A stretch of DNA of 64,000 nucleotides from Erwinia_E haradaeae_E (lineage in GTDB: Bacteria; Pseudomonadota; Gammaproteobacteria; Enterobacterales; Enterobacteriaceae), in assembly GCF_900699015.1 (NCBI RefSeq), contig NZ_LR217737.1, forward strand, positions 372,001-436,000, in the 5' to 3' direction. Positions 1-7,972 of this stretch are shown here, in pieces (the stretch's first letter is position 1; each line of letters opens with the position of its first letter). Made by a program: the position numbers and the translations under genes. The notes beneath the pieces are model-generated. The model did not search any database and was not told the origin of the DNA. It worked only from the letters and a program-made list of their open reading frames with translations.

Positions 1-404
1 TTGTAATATTCATATCACGAATTTTAGCTCAGATTGTAGCGAGTTTTATGTCTGAAGATCGTGAAGGGGATGAGAGTAGCAATGGTCATCCTATAGTCTA
101 TTTTATAGCTTCTACAGTGCTTGAATTAGTATTTGGTATTCTTGCAAGTATGATTACAATGTGGTTCTCTCGTTATAGAGAATTTCATGCTGATGCTGGT
201 GCTGCTCATTTAGCTGGACGTGAAAAAATGATTTCTGCATTACAACGCTTAAAAACTAGCTATGAACCAGAAGAGGCTAGTAGTATTATGGCATTGTGTA
301 TTAATGGAAAATCCAAATGGATCAGTGAATTATTTATGTCACATCCTCCATTAGATAAGCGTATTGAGGCACTACGAAGTGGGAAAGGATTGTTTACTAG
401 ATAA
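1..404 (+). CDS. htpX: HtpX, inner-membrane zinc protease, 3' part only
   Basis: HtpX is a membrane-bound zinc metalloprotease that works with FtsH in turnover of misfolded membrane proteins. The frame is open from base 3 and continues upstream of the window, so only the C-terminal part (about 133 residues of a protein usually near 290) is visible. Seen here are a hydrophobic segment (IYF/VYF...VLELVFGILASM) and the family signature REFHADAGAAHLAGREKM, whose Glu/His/Asp cluster belongs to the conserved region after the active site. The tail SHPPLDKRIEALR matches the family C-terminus. The HEXXH zinc motif lies outside the window, so whether the whole gene is intact cannot be judged. The ATG at 48 is internal, not the start. 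No partner gene lies close downstream. Confidence 0.93.
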   Translation, partial: VIFISRILAQIVASFMSEDREGDESSNGHPIVYFIASTVLELVFGILASMITMWFSRYREFHADAGAAHLAGREKMISALQRLKTSYEPEEASSIMALCINGKSKWISELFMSHPPLDKRIEALRSGKGLFTR

Positions 405-562
405 AAATTTTTATATTGTTGTAATTCTGTAATGATTTATTTTAATATTATTTTAATATTAATTGCTGTTGGATCTTAATCGATATAAAGATCACTATAT
501 AATAATGAAGTTGATTTCATGTAGTGATTTATAACTATGAATATAGCAATAATTCTTCTATT

Positions 563-994
563 TTATGATAATGCATAATCCTGTTCTAACCAACTTTCTA
601 ATATGATTGCCGCGGCTATTGAGTCAATATTTCTTTTACGAAAGGCTTTAAATCCTTCACGATCAAATAATTTTGCACGTGCTTCTTTAGTGGTTAAACG
701 CTCATCTTGCAAACTAATTGGTATATTGTAACGGAGATAAAGGCAGTGAGAAAATTTTCGCGTGTATATTGTTATCATCTGCTCACTGCCATCCATATTT
801 AGTGGCAGTCCTACTATTATACGATCTGGTTTCCATTCTTCTAGAAGAATGTTAACTTTATTCCAGTCTGGTGTGCCATTCTTCGCAGTGATAGTGTTTA
901 ATGGATATGCTGTTCCGGTTACATTTTGTCCGCTAGCAACCCCAATATGTCGCATACCAAAATCGAATGACAATAAAGTTTGATAGATGATCAT
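563..994 (-). CDS. yqgF: YqgF/RuvX, RNase H-fold nuclease for pre-16S rRNA processing
   Basis: This protein of 143 residues belongs to the YqgF (RuvX) family, an RNase H-like fold enzyme that is linked to 5' end maturation of 16S rRNA and is sometimes called a putative Holliday junction resolvase. The first acidic residue is in SFDFG (Asp11), the strand-turn motif IIVGLPLNMDGSEQ spans 59-72, DERLTT is at 97-102 and the last acidic position is in NIDSIAAA (about residue 124), so the catalytic set looks complete. Length is close to the E. coli protein (138). Its ATG overlaps the stop of yqgE in an ATGA arrangement, so the two are translationally coupled, as in other enterics. Confidence 0.96.
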   Translation of the reverse strand: MIIYQTLLSFDFGMRHIGVASGQNVTGTAYPLNTITAKNGTPDWNKVNILLEEWKPDRIIVGLPLNMDGSEQMITIYTRKFSHCLYLRYNIPISLQDERLTTKEARAKLFDREGFKAFRKRNIDSIAAAIILESWLEQDYALS

Positions 995-1557
995 GCATGA
1001 CCCGCTTCACTAACAATATTATAAATATCTACACCAATATTTTTTGCTGCTTCACGCCATCGCTCTGATATGGGTGTATGGAAGAGGACGTGATTGTTTG
1101 CTTTAGTAGTCAGCCAAGCATTATTCATTAGTTCTTGTTCAAGAGGGCCTTTCCCCCAAGCACAACAACCGAGAGCTACTAATATATCTTTTGGTTGTTC
1201 AGAAGTACCGAGTGTTTCAAGTACGTCGCGAGATGTAGTCATTACTGTGTTTTCGGATACTCGAATACTAGAAGAAAAAATTTTTTGTGCTGAATGTAAA
1301 ATAAAACCTCGATCTTCAGCCAAAGGCCCACCTGCAAATACTGGTGTATCTATTTTTTTTGTATTTTCTTCATGTGGAATCGGGTCAATTTTTAGTTTTT
1401 TTAACATGTCGTCAACTATAAAATTATCAATTGGTTTATTAATGATAAGACCCATAGCTCCGTCAGAATTATGCTCAAAAATATAGACTACTGCCCGTTT
1501 AAAAAAGGGGTTCTGAAGCGCTGGCATGGCAATTAAGAAATTATGCTGTAAATTCAT
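991..1557 (-). CDS. yqgE: YqgE, UPF0301/AlgH family protein
   Basis: The 188-residue product matches the YqgE/AlgH (DUF179) family along its length. Motifs visible are the N-terminal FLIAMPALQNPFFKRAVVYI, the GAMGLIINKP block and the CCAWGKGPLEQEL block near residue 130. The biochemical role is not established. The gene is almost always next to yqgF, and that pairing persists here with a 4-base overlap. In enterics gshB lies just upstream of yqgE in the same direction; here it is also the upstream neighbour, about 100 bases away, so a gshB-yqgE-yqgF transcript is plausible. A weak stem-loop (1579-1607) lies between gshB and yqgE. Confidence 0.95.
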   Translation of the reverse strand: MNLQHNFLIAMPALQNPFFKRAVVYIFEHNSDGAMGLIINKPIDNFIVDDMLKKLKIDPIPHEENTKKIDTPVFAGGPLAEDRGFILHSAQKIFSSSIRVSENTVMTTSRDVLETLGTSEQPKDILVALGCCAWGKGPLEQELMNNAWLTTKANNHVLFHTPISERWREAAKNIGVDIYNIVSEAGHA

Positions 1558-1578
1558 ACTAAATTTTCTATAGTTTAG

Positions 1579-1607
1579 TCATGCCTAAGATGATTAGATT
1601 GGCATGA
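1579..1607. repeat. short stem-loop between gshB and yqgE
   Basis: A 7-bp inverted repeat (TCATGCC at 1579-1585 and GGCATGA at 1601-1607) encloses a 15-base loop in the 96-base spacer between gshB and yqgE. There is no clear T-run next to it, so it is not a convincing intrinsic terminator. It could weakly affect read-through or be chance. Confidence 0.3.
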
Positions 1608-1653
1608 TATAAAGGGTTTTATGTTGTGAGATTAGATTATGCTATACAGCAAG

Positions 1654-2595
1654 TCAGTAAGTATTTTTTTCGATAGAATCCATTAGCATACCAGTAATAG
1701 AGATTGGGCATGCAGCTTCAATTTCACAAATACAAGTTGGACTTGTAATATTAATTTCAGTTAGTTTATCACCTATTATGTCTAATCCAACAAAAATAAG
1801 CCCCTTTTGATTCAGGGTGGGAGTAATTCTATCGATGATTGTCCAGTCTTCTGAAGACAGATTACGTATTTCACTATACGCTCCAGCAGCAAGGTTTCCT
1901 CTTGTTTCACCGGGTTGTGGAATACGTGCTAAGCAATATGGTACTGGTTTTCCATCTACTATAATAATGCGTTTATCACCATCTTTTATAGCTGGTAAGT
2001 AAGCTTGTGCTATACAAAAGCGAGTGTTATTATGAGTAATAGTTTCAATAATTACTGATATGTTAGGATCTTTTGGCTTGATATAAAAAATAGAGGCACC
2101 ACCCATCCCGTCTAAAGGCTTAAGTATTATATGTTTATGTTTTTTCCAGAACTTACGTATTTGGTCAGAATTTTGGGTGACTAATGTATCTGGAATCAAA
2201 CCAGAAAACCATGTAGTAAATAATTTTTCATTATAATCACGTAAACTCTGTGGTCTATTAATAATTAATGTACCTTGTTTTTCCGCACGCTCAAGAATAT
2301 AGGTAGCGTAGATAAATTCAGCATCCAAAGGGGGGTTTTTTCGCATCAATATGACGTTAAGGCTCGATAGTTGAATATCTTTTTCTTGACTAAAGGTAAA
2401 AAAGGGATAATTATGATTAATTTTTAGCATTCGAGTTCGTGCTCGTCCTTCGTCGTTGTCTAGGTATAGATCAGAGATTTCCATATAATGGATTTCATAG
2501 CAACGTTTTTGAGCTTCGCGCAACATGGCAAAGCTGGAGTCTTTATTAACATTAATTGAAGTTATTGGATCCATGACTAACCCAAGTTTGAGCAT
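1654..2595 (-). CDS. gshB: GshB, glutathione synthetase
   Basis: GshB joins gamma-glutamylcysteine and glycine with ATP to make glutathione, in the cytoplasm. The product (313 residues from the start chosen) has the N-terminal LKLGLVMDPITSIN block, the nucleotide-binding KPLDGMGGASIF glycine loop of ATP-grasp enzymes near residue 150, the ETRGNLAAGAY loop near 226 and the C-terminal EINITSPTCICEIE, where the family has SPTCIREIE. An in-frame start seven codons upstream exists, but the ATG at 2595 gives the family N-terminus and has GGAG seven bases ahead. The last Gly of the usual NLAAGG loop is Ala here, a small departure. The gene heads the gshB-yqgE-yqgF group. No gshA is in the window, so full glutathione synthesis cannot be judged. 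Confidence 0.96.
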   Translation of the reverse strand: MLKLGLVMDPITSINVNKDSSFAMLREAQKRCYEIHYMEISDLYLDNDEGRARTRMLKINHNYPFFTFSQEKDIQLSSLNVILMRKNPPLDAEFIYATYILERAEKQGTLIINRPQSLRDYNEKLFTTWFSGLIPDTLVTQNSDQIRKFWKKHKHIILKPLDGMGGASIFYIKPKDPNISVIIETITHNNTRFCIAQAYLPAIKDGDKRIIIVDGKPVPYCLARIPQPGETRGNLAAGAYSEIRNLSSEDWTIIDRITPTLNQKGLIFVGLDIIGDKLTEINITSPTCICEIEAACPISITGMLMDSIEKNTY

Positions 2596-3357
2596 ATTAC
2601 TCTCCACTAATAGCAATATTTTAATGTTCTATGAAACAGATGGTTGTTTTATTCTCTTTTGCTACAAAATAAGACTTTTATTGAATTTTTATATCTATTT
2701 AATATTTTACTATATTATTTAAAAAATATGCAGTATGGAGATATGTAATTTTTACATATTTATAACTACAAGAACATAAAGATATTTTCAATTGTATTTA
2801 TAAAATTATAATAAGTACCTTAAAAGTTATAAAGGTAGGTTTCTATTGTGTAGTAGACAGTGAATGTTACTGGTTTTTTAAAATTAATAAAAGATATTAA
2901 TACGTATAACAGAAGTATCTTATATATTCCACTATTATCAGTTGTAGGATAGTAATAATCTTACATTAATAAATTTATTCTTTTGATTAGAAAAATGAGT
3001 AAGTTTTAGTGGTAGATAATGATATGAAATTTCATTTATTCATAAATTAATGTCTGTCTATTAGAAAGGATTTAAAATTTTTATTTTAGTATCTTAATTG
3101 TATTTTTTTAATTAAGGACTAGACAGAAGACTATTATTGATTACCCAGTTTTGGAATAAGGAAAAATATAAATTATATTTATCTGCTATAATATAGATAG
3201 ATTTAAATAGAATTATTTTATTTGATTTTTTACTTGATTGCAAAGTGCATGTGGTTTTTCTACTAGATCTTGATTTATATTTTTATATATTATAAAATTT
3301 TTTTTAAAAAATGAACAAAATTAGAATAAGATATGAGTGTGATTGATGGGATAGAAA
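2596..3357. other. gene-free A+T-rich region
   Basis: About 760 bases between divergent gshB and ibaG with no convincing reading frame. In many enterics the mla phospholipid-transport genes precede ibaG; I looked for traces of mlaB/mlaC on the plus strand and could not recognise any. It probably contains the promoters of both flanking genes, but A+T richness makes individual -10/-35 calls unreliable. Confidence 0.6.
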
Positions 3358-3609
3358 ATGAGTCTTATTATAGAAAATAGTGAAATAAGGGATCAGTTAG
3401 TAACTGCTTTAGCATTAAAAGAAGCCCATGTTACTAATAATGGAAGTCATTTTCAGGTAATCGCAATTGGTGATCTGTTTAGTGGTATGAGTCGTGTCAA
3501 GAAGCAGCAAGTAGTGTATCAAACACTTACGAGTTATATTACTAATAGTAATATTCATTCTGTTTCTATTCAAACCTATACCCCTGAAGAGTGGTGTAAC
3601 TTAGTATAA
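3358..3609 (+). CDS. ibaG: IbaG, BolA-family protein
   Basis: The 83-residue product is the acid-stress BolA-like protein IbaG (YrbA), which partners with monothiol glutaredoxin in iron-sulfur cluster handling. The conserved BolA core is clear: EAHVTNNGSHFQVIAIGDLF with the His of GSHF, followed by SRVKKQQVVYQTL and the IHSVSIQTYTPEEW segment. Family members in E. coli have a few more residues after EW; here the protein stops soon after at NLV. It sits immediately upstream of murA (about 100 bases), the standard enteric order. A GGG-rich upstream sequence close to the ATG (GATGGGATAGAAA) may serve in ribosome binding. Confidence 0.95.
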   Translation: MSLIIENSEIRDQLVTALALKEAHVTNNGSHFQVIAIGDLFSGMSRVKKQQVVYQTLTSYITNSNIHSVSIQTYTPEEWCNLV

Positions 3610-3714
3610 ATAAAAATCTATTGATTTTTTAATCTTTTATATTGCATTTAATAATATTTAGTCAGTCACGTATATTACATTAACTGGTTATTGAACAACC
3701 AGAGAGTAGTGGTA

Positions 3715-4974
3715 ATGGATAAATTCTGCATACAAGGTCCTACCCAATTAAATGGTGAAGTTATTATTTCTGGTGCTAAAAATTCTGCATTACCGATTTT
3801 ATTCGTTTCTTTACTTGCTGAAGATCCTATTGAAATTTATAATGTTCCAAATTTGAAAGATATAGATACAACGATACAGATTCTGAGGGAGCTTGGTGTA
3901 AAGACTAAAAAAAATGGTTATCTACGCGTAGATGCGAGTCAAGTTAATATGTACTCTGCTTCTTATGAGTTAGGAAGTACTATGCGCGCTTCAATTTGGG
4001 TTTTGGGACCTTTAGTTGCGCGATTTGGTCAAGGACAGGTATCACTTCCTGGAGGTTGTGCGATTGGAGCTAGACCAGTTAATCTTCATCTTATGGGACT
4101 TAAAAAATTAGGAGCTAAAATAAAGGTGGAGGGAGGATGTGTTAAAGCTTCTGTTCATGGTCGTCTTCAAGGGAATCATGTTATTATGACTCAGGTTAGT
4201 GTTGGTGCGACTGTAACTATAATGAGTGCAGCAACACTAGCTATTGGTATTACTATTATTGATAATGCCGCACGTGAACCAGAAATTGTTGATACTGCTA
4301 ATTTTCTTAACATGTTGGGCGCACGAATTCAAGGAGCAGGAAGTAATCGTATCACTATTATAGGTGTTAGAAGGTTAGGGGGGGGTATATATCAGATAAT
4401 TCCTGATCGGATTGAAACTGGAACCTTCCTGGTGGCAGGAGCGATTTCTGGAGGTAAGATTATTTGTCGGGCAGTACAGCCTGATACATTAAAGACAGTT
4501 TTAGATAAATTACATGAAACTGGAGCTGATATTGAAAAAGGTAGTAATTGGATAAGTTTAAATATGCATGGTCAGCGTCCAAAAGCAGTGAATCTGTCTA
4601 CTGCTCCTCATCCTGGTTTTCCTACTGATCTACAAGCGCAGTTTAGTCTTCTTAATTTCGTGGCTGAAGGATCTGGAATAATTACTGAGACGATTTTTGA
4701 AAATCGATTTATGCATGTACCAGAACTAATACGCATGGGTGTACAAGCTGAAATTAAGAAAAATATGTTAATTTGTCATGGTGTAACTAAGCTTTTAGGT
4801 GCTCATGTGATGGCGACTGATCTTCGTGTTTCTGTAAGTCTTGTTCTTGCTGGATGTATTGCCGAAGGTACGACTCTTGTAGATCAAATTTATCATATAG
4901 ATCGTGGTTACGAGATGATTGAGGATAAATTAATAGCGCTTGGGGCAAAGATTAGAAGAATCAGGGGTGATTAA
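3715..4974 (+). CDS. murA: MurA, UDP-N-acetylglucosamine 1-carboxyvinyltransferase
   Basis: MurA transfers enolpyruvate from phosphoenolpyruvate to UDP-GlcNAc, the first committed step of peptidoglycan synthesis. The product from the ATG at 3715 is 419 residues, the same as in E. coli. A TTG eight codons upstream is in frame but would add a non-conserved extension, so I reject it. Substrate-binding Lys22 and Asn23 (SGAKN) and the catalytic Cys115 in LPGGCAIGARP are present, so the enzyme should be active and fosfomycin-sensitive in type. The C-terminal IYHIDRGYEMIEDKL is intact. It fits with glmS, glmU, mrdA and rodA elsewhere in this window, showing that wall synthesis is kept. Confidence 0.97.
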   Translation: MDKFCIQGPTQLNGEVIISGAKNSALPILFVSLLAEDPIEIYNVPNLKDIDTTIQILRELGVKTKKNGYLRVDASQVNMYSASYELGSTMRASIWVLGPLVARFGQGQVSLPGGCAIGARPVNLHLMGLKKLGAKIKVEGGCVKASVHGRLQGNHVIMTQVSVGATVTIMSAATLAIGITIIDNAAREPEIVDTANFLNMLGARIQGAGSNRITIIGVRRLGGGIYQIIPDRIETGTFLVAGAISGGKIICRAVQPDTLKTVLDKLHETGADIEKGSNWISLNMHGQRPKAVNLSTAPHPGFPTDLQAQFSLLNFVAEGSGIITETIFENRFMHVPELIRMGVQAEIKKNMLICHGVTKLLGAHVMATDLRVSVSLVLAGCIAEGTTLVDQIYHIDRGYEMIEDKLIALGAKIRRIRGD

Positions 4975-5730
4975 TAGGAAATAAAATTGTATTTAAGAAG
5001 TGGATGATTAAATAGATCAGATATTTTTATTTGATTGAATTCATTTTATATAGGATAATTATACTTTTTAAGTATAAGTAAAAAGAATATATGATATTTA
5101 GGATATAGTAAATATTATAGTTGTATATTATAAATTATTACGTGTTTAGAAGAATTCTTAAACTTTATTGATTATATTCGTAATTTTATAAAATTTTACA
5201 TTATATTTCGTGCGATACTATGGCTATATTATATTTATAGATAATTTTATTTATTTTAAACAGAGTTCTGTATTGTATATACCTCTATGAATATAAATAT
5301 TCAAGTATCAATGGTGCATGAAATATTTTTATATTGAATATAGTACAAGGTTTTTCTATATATTACGATAATCTATGATTATTTGATGTATTTTGTATTA
5401 TCATTTTTTTTTATTTTATCTTGTATAACTTTTATATTAGTGAGAATATTAGATTAATTCATAATAATATATTTTTTATTATTTGATAAAAATGTTATAT
5501 TGATTGAAGATTAAAATTTAATTCAACATGACTGATTTCCATGATCTTTAAACGTTTTTTAATTCATGTTGCTTGATTTGATCATTATATAACTATACTA
5601 ATTATTTTATAATATATAGATTTAAGTGTAGATTGAAATATTTTTATATTTTATAAATTAAATGGTATCTAGTATTGGATAATATATCTCTATAGAGTCT
5701 ACATTATCAAGTGACTATTAGAATTGTATT
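4975..5730. other. gene-free A+T-rich region
   Basis: About 750 bases downstream of murA with stops in all frames and no recognisable gene remains. It leads into the tRNA-like relic and the dapD pseudogene. Confidence 0.6.
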
Positions 5731-5820
5731 CTGTAGTGGATAAAGAGATTTGAACCATTTTATATTATCTTTTTATAACCTACACTTTTAGGTAGTTTAA
5801 ATAGTTATTTTTGTATTATG
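5731..5820 (-). pseudogene. probable relic of a tRNA-Ser gene
   Basis: On the minus strand a T-arm-like GGTTCAAATC (5747-5756) is followed by a 3' part ending CACTACAG, which resembles the end of enteric serine tRNAs. About 25 bases before it comes CCTAAAAGTGTAGG (within 5778-5793), close to the anticodon arm CCTGGAAAGTGTG of tRNA-Ser(GGA), with G-to-A changes. Spacing agrees with a long-variable-arm tRNA. The 5' acceptor and D arms can no longer pair with the 3' side, so it is not functional. In E. coli a serine tRNA gene lies beside infA on the same strand; here infA is 2 kb away on the same strand, which supports the reading. The similarity is short and the call is tentative. Confidence 0.35.
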
Positions 5821-5950
5821 ATTAGTATTTAGGTTTATAAAAGATTTATATTTTATGTTAATAGAGCGTATAGTAGTTACTATAATCATATATTAGATAA
5901 AGTATCTGTCTTCAATAAGGCAGGGTATAATCTTGACATCAAAAGTATGA

Positions 5951-6800
5951 TTAATTAATATTACGTAGTATTAAATAAGTGCTTCTTTTTAAAAGGGTTT
6001 TGTAGTCTACTTATTTTATGATTATTGCGTAAGAGATGCTATACCTCCCATATTTAGAGGAAATATTTTCTACTAATACTCTTGATTCTGCAAATAGGCG
6101 TACAAATAGACTAGACCACTGGAACGATCATAAATCTTAGTGCTCTTCTAAAATATAGCCCCATTGAAATTATAGAATTTTCTTCTATAATAACCTCCCT
6201 TCTACGATTTAAGATTGTGCTCCAATAAAACAGTTATCTTCAATAACAGTTGAATGAGTTTACTCTTGTTCTAATACCCCACCGATACCCATACCACCGG
6301 ATCAGTGCACATTTTAGCAATTTATGCGCCAGATCCAACAGTAGCCCGTGTATCTATAACTATACCTTTATTGATATATGTGCTCCAGTTAATATAAGAT
6401 GGCATTAGTATAGTATTATTGGTAATATATGCCTATATCGTACTATTCCTGGCGATTATGATACGGAAGTATCTTTCTTAAAGTATGTAGTATCATGATT
6501 AGAAAATTTCATAGGTATTTTATTATAGTAGTAACTTTCTGTATTACCCATAATTTGATTTTCGTATATAGAAAAAGAAAGTAGTATTGTTTTTTCACTC
6601 AATCACAAGTAATACATTTATTGTTTATTTTTTCGGCAATATGTATTTTCCACTATCTAGCAGCATATTCACATAGTGAATAACTTAAAGTGTTTCTTTA
6701 TTGATAGTCTTAGGGTGATGTCTAATCATTTGTGAAAAACAGATTGAATCATCTATTTTAATGTTTTCATAAATATTTTCTATGATTTTTAGATTTATTT
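5951..6800 (-). pseudogene. dapD: dapD pseudogene (tetrahydrodipicolinate N-succinyltransferase)
   Basis: Intact DapD makes N-succinyl-2-amino-6-oxopimelate on the route to meso-diaminopimelate and lysine. Minus-strand translation gives, in order, pieces of the whole protein: KIIENIYENI (start, about 6790), TINKETL and MLLDSGKYIL, then LLSFSIYENQIM, NKIPMKF (6503-6525), INKGIVIDTRATVGSGA (6324-6375), SGGMGIGGVLE (6280-6300), TVIEDNCFIGA (6217-6252) and a tail ending YLILRNIN (5951). These match VIALLDSG, VPMKF, VDEGTMVDTWATVGS, SGGVGIGGVLE and ELLRTID of the E. coli enzyme. The pieces lie in different frames and are cut by stops (for example after ATVGSGA and after GVLEQE), so no functional product is possible. 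It is collinear with no large deletion, pointing to decay by point changes and small indels. Confidence 0.93.
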
Positions 6801-7753
6801 TCTCTGTTGAGAACCAAAATCAGGATTAATTTGTTACTGAATTATTATAATAGTTTTTGATATAACTATAGATTCCTTTTATATAGCTATCTTGAATCTG
6901 TGTTGAAAATTTTTTATTAATTAAGTTAATGATATATTATTGAACAATGATTCTAGTGAAATCTCTAGTTTGTTTATCATTACTGGCCTTTTTTAAAACA
7001 TTATCTATCTAGATGGATAATGTTTATATATAAAAAATAAAATTATTCTAACTTAAATGAAAGAAAATTATTTGTCTTGATGGTTGGTTTTAACCTCTAT
7101 ATGAAGATAGCTATTTAATTTTGTTTTCATATAAGGATCTGCTTGTAAAATAGATCTGTGGAAGTACAAATTCACTAGAGCTTGGATTTGATCTCTTATT
7201 TTTAAATCAGAAAGATTCTTCTGTTATTGTAAGTTTAATATCTAGATTATATTGCAATTTTATTTTATTCGTATTTTACGATATTCAATGAAAATAAGTA
7301 TGTGCTAGTTATAATATTAAGATGTTTCAGGTCATATATATTATTATTAAGTATTTTCAAATTTAAAAATCATTAATTATATAACTGATTATTTTATATT
7401 TTATACTCTTATAAGAATGGCGACTAATTCTGTTAGTTTGGCAAATCGATTATTCTACTATAAGAGATTATTTTTTTTGAGTTACATGCTCTTGTCTTCT
7501 TAATTTTAGTTCAATATACAATATTATCAAAATTAAAGTGGTTTGATAGATATAAGAATACACATTAATTTTTAATAGAATATTTTTAAAAATGCTAGAT
7601 CAACAGCGATCTGTGTATAGGATAAACATCCTTATGTTATTTAGTACTAGAGATAATTCACTTTTGTTTTATTATCTGAAATGAATTTAGAGTATTCCTG
7701 TTTCTTTGATTAGAGCTATAATATGAAAAATCGCTTAAGGTTTTGTTTATATT
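6801..7753. other. gene-free region between dapD relic and infA
   Basis: About 950 bases of A+T-rich sequence without an open frame. In enterics glnD lies upstream of dapD on the same strand; I could not recognise glnD remains here. Confidence 0.6.
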
Positions 7754-7972
7754 TTATCGGCTTCGAAATATGACTCTACCTTTGCTAAGGTCGTAGGGAG
7801 TTATCTCCACAGTAACTTTATCACCTGTGAGTATACGAATATAATTTTTTCGCATTTTACCTGAGATATGCGCTGTAACTATATGACCATTTTCTAATTC
7901 AATGCGAAACATCGTGTTCGGTAGCGTCTCTAATACAACTCCTTGCATCTCAATGTTATCTTCTTTAGACAT
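7754..7972 (-). CDS. infA: Translation initiation factor IF-1
   Basis: IF-1 binds the 30S A site during initiation. The 72-residue product is nearly identical to the enteric protein: KEDNIEMQGVVLETLPNTMF, then ISGKMRKNYIRILTGDKVTV and the C-terminal RVIFRSR, a single OB-fold (S1-like) domain. I chose the ATG at 7972, which has AGGA a few bases upstream and gives the family length; a TTG directly before it is in frame but unnecessary. It stands alone, with 950 bases of eroded DNA on one side and nearly 4.8 kb on the other. The usual neighbours clpA, aat and cydCD are missing or unrecognisable. Confidence 0.98.
   Translation of the reverse strand: MSKEDNIEMQGVVLETLPNTMFRIELENGHIVTAHISGKMRKNYIRILTGDKVTVEITPYDLSKGRVIFRSR

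Noticed and set aside
2525..2722. 65-codon plus-strand open frame over the gshB start
   Set aside because: Mostly antisense to gshB, and its end is low-complexity spacer translation.
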